Assembly (NCBI RefSeq): GCF_933509905.1
Contig: NZ_OW150024.1
Span: 601,001-665,000, forward strand
From: Trichlorobacter ammonificans
Lineage (GTDB): Bacteria > Desulfobacterota > Desulfuromonadia > Geobacterales > Pseudopelobacteraceae
Direction: 5' to 3'
Length of the DNA stretch: 64,000 bases
The number at the start of each line of letters is the position of its first letter. Within the stretch, counting starts at the first letter, position 1. Made by a program: the position numbers and the translations under genes. The notes beneath the pieces were generated by a model. That model saw only the letters and a program-made list of their open reading frames with translations. It made no database searches and had not been told where the DNA came from. Below are positions 60,811 to 64,000 of the stretch, in pieces.

Positions 60811-62743
60811 GAATCTGACCACGAAAATTCTGGAAGCACACTTGGTTGAAGGAGAACTGGTTCCCGGCAGGGAAATTACCATCAGAATCGACCATACCCT
60901 GCTGCAGGACGCCACGGGCACCATGGCCATGCTGGAGTTCATCGCCATGGGGCTGCCCCGGGTCAAGGTTGACCTGGCGGCTCAGTATATCGACCACAAC
61001 CTGCTGCAGACCGACTTCAAGAATGCCGACGACCATGCCTTCCTGACCAGTGCGGCCCAGCGGTTCGGGGTGCATCTCTCAAAACCGGGCAACGGCATTT
61101 CCCATCAGGTCCATCTTGAGCGTTTCGGCAAGCCTGGGTTGACCCTGCTGGGTGCCGACTCCCACACACCGACGGCGGCCGGCCTCTCCATGCTGGCCAT
61201 CGGCGCCGGGGGACTGGACGTGGCCCTGGCCATGGCCGGCCATCCCTTCAGTCTTCCCTGTCCCAAGGTGTTCGGTATCAAGCTGACCGGGAAACTGCAG
61301 CCCTGGGTTTCCGGCAAGGATGTTGTTCTGGAGATGCTGCGGCGGCACACGGTCAAAGGTGGAGTGGGTAAGGTGATCGAGTACTTCGGCCCCGGCGTGA
61401 CAACCTTGTCGGCAACGGACCGGGCCACCATCGGCAACATGGGGGCCGAACTGGGGGCTACCTCCACCCTGTTCCCCTCCGACGAGCGGACTCGCGAGTT
61501 TCTGGTTGCCCAGAGCAGAGGGGATGCCTGGGTGCCGCTGACTGCCGACGAGGGGGCGAAATACGACGAATACGACGAGATCGATCTGTCCGCGCTGGAA
61601 CCGCTGATCGCCTGTCCCTCGTCGCCGGATAACGTGGTGAAGGTCAGGGAGGTGGCCGGTACCAGGGTGGACCAGGTAATCGTCGGCAGCTCGGTCAACT
61701 CCTCCTTCCGCGATTTGATGACGGTCTGCCGGATGCTGGAAGGACGCCGGATCGCAGCGGGGGTGTCGTTCCACGCCAATCCCGGCAGCCGTCAGGTGCT
61801 GGAAAACGTGGCCCAGCAGGGCGGGGTACTGATGCTGCTGATGGCGGGGGTCAACATTCACCAGTCCGGCTGCCTGGGCTGCATCGGCATGGGGCAGGCA
61901 CCGGGGACCGGCCAGGTCTCTTTGCGTACCTTCCCCCGCAACTTCCCCGGCAGAAGCGGCACCAAAGGGGACAAGGTCTACCTCTGCTCCCCCGAGACAG
62001 CGGCAGCCTCCGGGTTGAACGGTGTGATAACCGACCCGCGGGACATGGGAAAGCTCATGGCATGGCCCGGGGTGGAGAACCCTGATCGCTATCTGGTGGA
62101 CGACTCCAGTCTCATCTATCCGCTGCCGCCGGAAGAAGCTGCCAGGATAGAGGTCGTCACCGGCCCCAACATCGTGCCGTTTCCTGAATTCGAGGCCATG
62201 CCGGAGCACCTGGAAGCGACGGTGGTGCTGAAAGTGGGGGATAATATCACCACCGACCACATCATGCCGGCCGGCAACAAGATCCTTCCCCTGCGCAGCA
62301 ACATTCCGGCCATTAGCCGCTTCGTCTTTGAGCAGGTGGACGCCTCTTTCCCCGACCGGGCCCAGGCGGCCGGTCCCGGCATCATTGTCGGCGGCGAGAA
62401 CTACGGCCAGGGATCATCCCGTGAACATGCGGCCCTGGCGCCACGGTACCTGGGAATCCGGGCCAAGATCGTCCGGAGCTTTGCCCGCATCCACAAGGCG
62501 AATCTGGTCAATTTCGGGATTGTCCCGCTGACGTTCAATAATCCGGCCGATTACGAGCGGATCAACCAAGGGGACACCATCGTTATTCCCGACCTGGCCC
62601 GGCTGGTGCGCGAGGGAAGCGTCGAGATACCGCTTCTGGTTAACGGCGTAGGGATGGTTGCGCTTCTCGACGTTTCAGAACGTCAGCGCCAAGAACTGCT
62701 GGCCGGTGGTACCCTGAACACGGTTCGCAAAGGAGCAGCTTGA
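60803..62743 (+). CDS. Aconitase-family hydratase (Aquifex type) lacking one cluster Cys
   Basis: The 646-residue protein has the aconitase/IPMI fold motifs GADSHTPTAAGL, ENYGQGSSREHAAL and RSFARIHKANLVNFGI. It also has SGCLGCIGMG, which carries two of the three [4Fe-4S] cysteines. The third, normally in GSCTN, reads GSSVNSSFRDL here, so the Cys is Ser. The enzyme may use another cluster geometry or be altered. The gene belongs to a sucB-lpd-acn-pyk run, which supports citrate isomerisation. It overlaps lpd by 8 bp and its stop overlaps the pyk start (TGATG). Confidence 0.9.
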   Translation: MAKNLTTKILEAHLVEGELVPGREITIRIDHTLLQDATGTMAMLEFIAMGLPRVKVDLAAQYIDHNLLQTDFKNADDHAFLTSAAQRFGVHLSKPGNGISHQVHLERFGKPGLTLLGADSHTPTAAGLSMLAIGAGGLDVALAMAGHPFSLPCPKVFGIKLTGKLQPWVSGKDVVLEMLRRHTVKGGVGKVIEYFGPGVTTLSATDRATIGNMGAELGATSTLFPSDERTREFLVAQSRGDAWVPLTADEGAKYDEYDEIDLSALEPLIACPSSPDNVVKVREVAGTRVDQVIVGSSVNSSFRDLMTVCRMLEGRRIAAGVSFHANPGSRQVLENVAQQGGVLMLLMAGVNIHQSGCLGCIGMGQAPGTGQVSLRTFPRNFPGRSGTKGDKVYLCSPETAAASGLNGVITDPRDMGKLMAWPGVENPDRYLVDDSSLIYPLPPEEAARIEVVTGPNIVPFPEFEAMPEHLEATVVLKVGDNITTDHIMPAGNKILPLRSNIPAISRFVFEQVDASFPDRAQAAGPGIIVGGENYGQGSSREHAALAPRYLGIRAKIVRSFARIHKANLVNFGIVPLTFNNPADYERINQGDTIVIPDLARLVREGSVEIPLLVNGVGMVALLDVSERQRQELLAGGTLNTVRKGAA

Positions 62744-64000
62744 TGCATCGTGACAAGAGAAAAACCAAGATCGTCGCGACACTGGGGCCGTCGAGCAGCA
62801 CACCGGAGATGCTGGAACGGCTGATCACGGCCGGTGTCGACCTGTTCCGTCTGAACTTTTCCCACGGTACTCAGGAGGACAAGCAGCGGCTGATCTCGAC
62901 GATCAGGGAGGCTTCGGCGAAGCTGGGCAAACAGGTGGGCATCCTTGCCGATCTGCAGGGGCCTAAGATCAGAACCGGGAAAATGGCCGGCGAAGGTATG
63001 CTGCTGGAGAAGGGCAAAGAAGTGGCGATCACCACGGATGCAGTTGAGGGAAAGGATGGCATTATCCCTACCATCTATACCGAGCTGCCCCGGGATGTGG
63101 TGCCGGGGGCCCAGATTCTGCTGGATGACGGCCTGCTTGAATTGAAGGTGCTGGCCATCGAGGGAGAACGGATACGCTGCCTGGTGGTAAACGGCGGTCT
63201 GCTCAAAAACAACAAGGGAATCAATCTTCCCGGCGTGCGGGTGTCGGCACCATCCCTGACTGAAAAGGACTTGGCCGATCTCGACTTCTGTCTCACGGCC
63301 GTGGTTGATTACATCGCGATGTCCTTTGTCCGGACCCATGAAGATGTGGAGCAGATCAAACGGATCATTTATGCAGCCGGCAAGGATATTCCGGTGGTGG
63401 CCAAGATTGAAAAACCCGAGGCGTTGCGTAATTTCAACAAGATTCTCAAGGTGACTGATGCGGTGATGGTGGCCCGGGGTGATCTGGGGGTTGAGATGAA
63501 GGCGGAGAAGGTGCCGCTGATTCAGAAGAAGATCATCAAAGCCTGCAACGAGGCCGGGAAACCGGTTATCACCGCCACCCAGATGCTCGAATCGATGATT
63601 ACCAACCCCCGGCCAACCCGCGCCGAGACCTCGGACGTGGCCAATGCGATCATCGATGGTACCGATGCCGTGATGCTATCGGGAGAAACAGCTTCGGGTC
63701 GTTTCCCGGTTGAAGCGGTGGAAACCATGGTGCACATTGCTCGTGACGTAGAGACGGCCGGATTTGGCTGCCGCTCCGACACGCCGGTTTCGGCTACCCC
63801 CAGTATTGCCCAAGCCGTGGGCGAGGCGGCCTGTCGGGCAGCCATCAGCCTGAAGGCAAAGGCGATCGCCGTATTCACCCAGTCCGGTAGTACCGCGGCC
63901 CTTATTTCTCGCTTCAGGCCACCCATTCCGATTGTCGCCTTTACCTCGTCAGATCGGATTCAGCGCAAACTTGCACTTTACTGGGGAGTGCGTGCCCGTT
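62743..64000 (+). CDS. pyk: Pyruvate kinase, 3' part beyond the window
   Basis: The visible 419 residues cover most of a pyruvate kinase. The core motifs are KTKIVATLGPSSS, NFSHG, DLQGPKIRTG, the active site AKIEKPEALRNF and MVARGDLGVEM. VITATQMLESMI and GTDAVMLSGETASG follow. The C-terminal allosteric domain begins (KAKAIAVFTQSGSTA) and is cut off at the right edge. It converts PEP and ADP to pyruvate and ATP. AAAGGAG precedes the ATG, which overlaps the aconitase stop. Confidence 0.97.
   Translation, partial: MHRDKRKTKIVATLGPSSSTPEMLERLITAGVDLFRLNFSHGTQEDKQRLISTIREASAKLGKQVGILADLQGPKIRTGKMAGEGMLLEKGKEVAITTDAVEGKDGIIPTIYTELPRDVVPGAQILLDDGLLELKVLAIEGERIRCLVVNGGLLKNNKGINLPGVRVSAPSLTEKDLADLDFCLTAVVDYIAMSFVRTHEDVEQIKRIIYAAGKDIPVVAKIEKPEALRNFNKILKVTDAVMVARGDLGVEMKAEKVPLIQKKIIKACNEAGKPVITATQMLESMITNPRPTRAETSDVANAIIDGTDAVMLSGETASGRFPVEAVETMVHIARDVETAGFGCRSDTPVSATPSIAQAVGEAACRAAISLKAKAIAVFTQSGSTAALISRFRPPIPIVAFTSSDRIQRKLALYWGVRAR

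Overview
The window is a 64 kb GC-rich bacterial chromosome segment that reads as a Geobacter-like member of the Desulfuromonadota (Geobacter, Trichlorobacter or Pelobacter relatives). The clues are a dodecaheme cytochrome built from four c7-type triheme repeats, a dense set of two-component, chemotaxis and sigma-54 genes, an Aquifex-type aconitase next to 2-oxoglutarate dehydrogenase E2/E3, and heavy-metal RND efflux. Species assignment is inference. Nearly all of the sequence is coding. I saw no rRNA, tRNA, CRISPR array, prophage or transposase.

Layout. 1-6.4 kb: end of a hybrid histidine kinase, a thiolase-like protein with a beta-hydroxyacid dehydrogenase, endonuclease III, a PHP phosphoesterase and a kinase-BON fusion. 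7.1-16.6 kb: a long minus-strand block nadC-birA / coaX-fusA-SPOR-HEAT-like-MglA-like-mgtC. A plus-strand dodecaheme cytochrome with its own promoter sits between birA and coaX. 16.7-21.8 kb: small conserved genes, a Zn alcohol dehydrogenase whose last residues come from a dispersed repeat, nitroreductase, TRIC channel and cobS. 22-26.3 kb: an HMA protein, DUF2318 protein, FtsX-like permease and ABC ATPase, then a membrane histidine kinase. 26.4-32.9 kb: HisF paralogue, PEP/pyruvate-binding protein, glutamate dehydrogenase and metY. 32.9-41.6 kb: an NtrC-type regulator followed by an M23 peptidase and a Cus-type CBA efflux operon. 41.7-47.1 kb: secreted protein, rluD, HtrA lipoprotein protease, XRE-cupin and Rrf2 regulators, lytic transglycosylase. 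47.4-55.6 kb: MCP-trpA-accD-folC-lptD-radical SAM in a tightly coupled run. 55.6-64 kb: monoheme cytochrome, hemW, then hypB-sucB-lpd-acn-pyk, with pyk running off the window.

The most interesting structure is a regulatory link between two separated metal operons. The regions upstream of the HMA-DUF2318-FtsX-ABC operon and of the M23-CusCBA operon share an identical 16-bp palindromic element, a degenerate second copy 20-22 bp upstream of it, and the same sigma-54-like promoter (TTGGCAC-N6-TGTA). One operon is followed by a histidine kinase and the other is preceded by an NtrC-family regulator, which looks like a split two-component pair. I propose one sigma-54-controlled metal (probably copper) homeostasis regulon that couples a stripped-down P19/FetABCDEF-like ABC module to Cus efflux.

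Other points worth a second look are a thiolase with both catalytic cysteines replaced by serine, an aconitase-family protein missing one cluster cysteine, a MglA-family protein with a broken P-loop, an E2/E3 pair without E1 but next to an orphan histidine-rich hypB, and a possible structured leader before a lytic transglycosylase.
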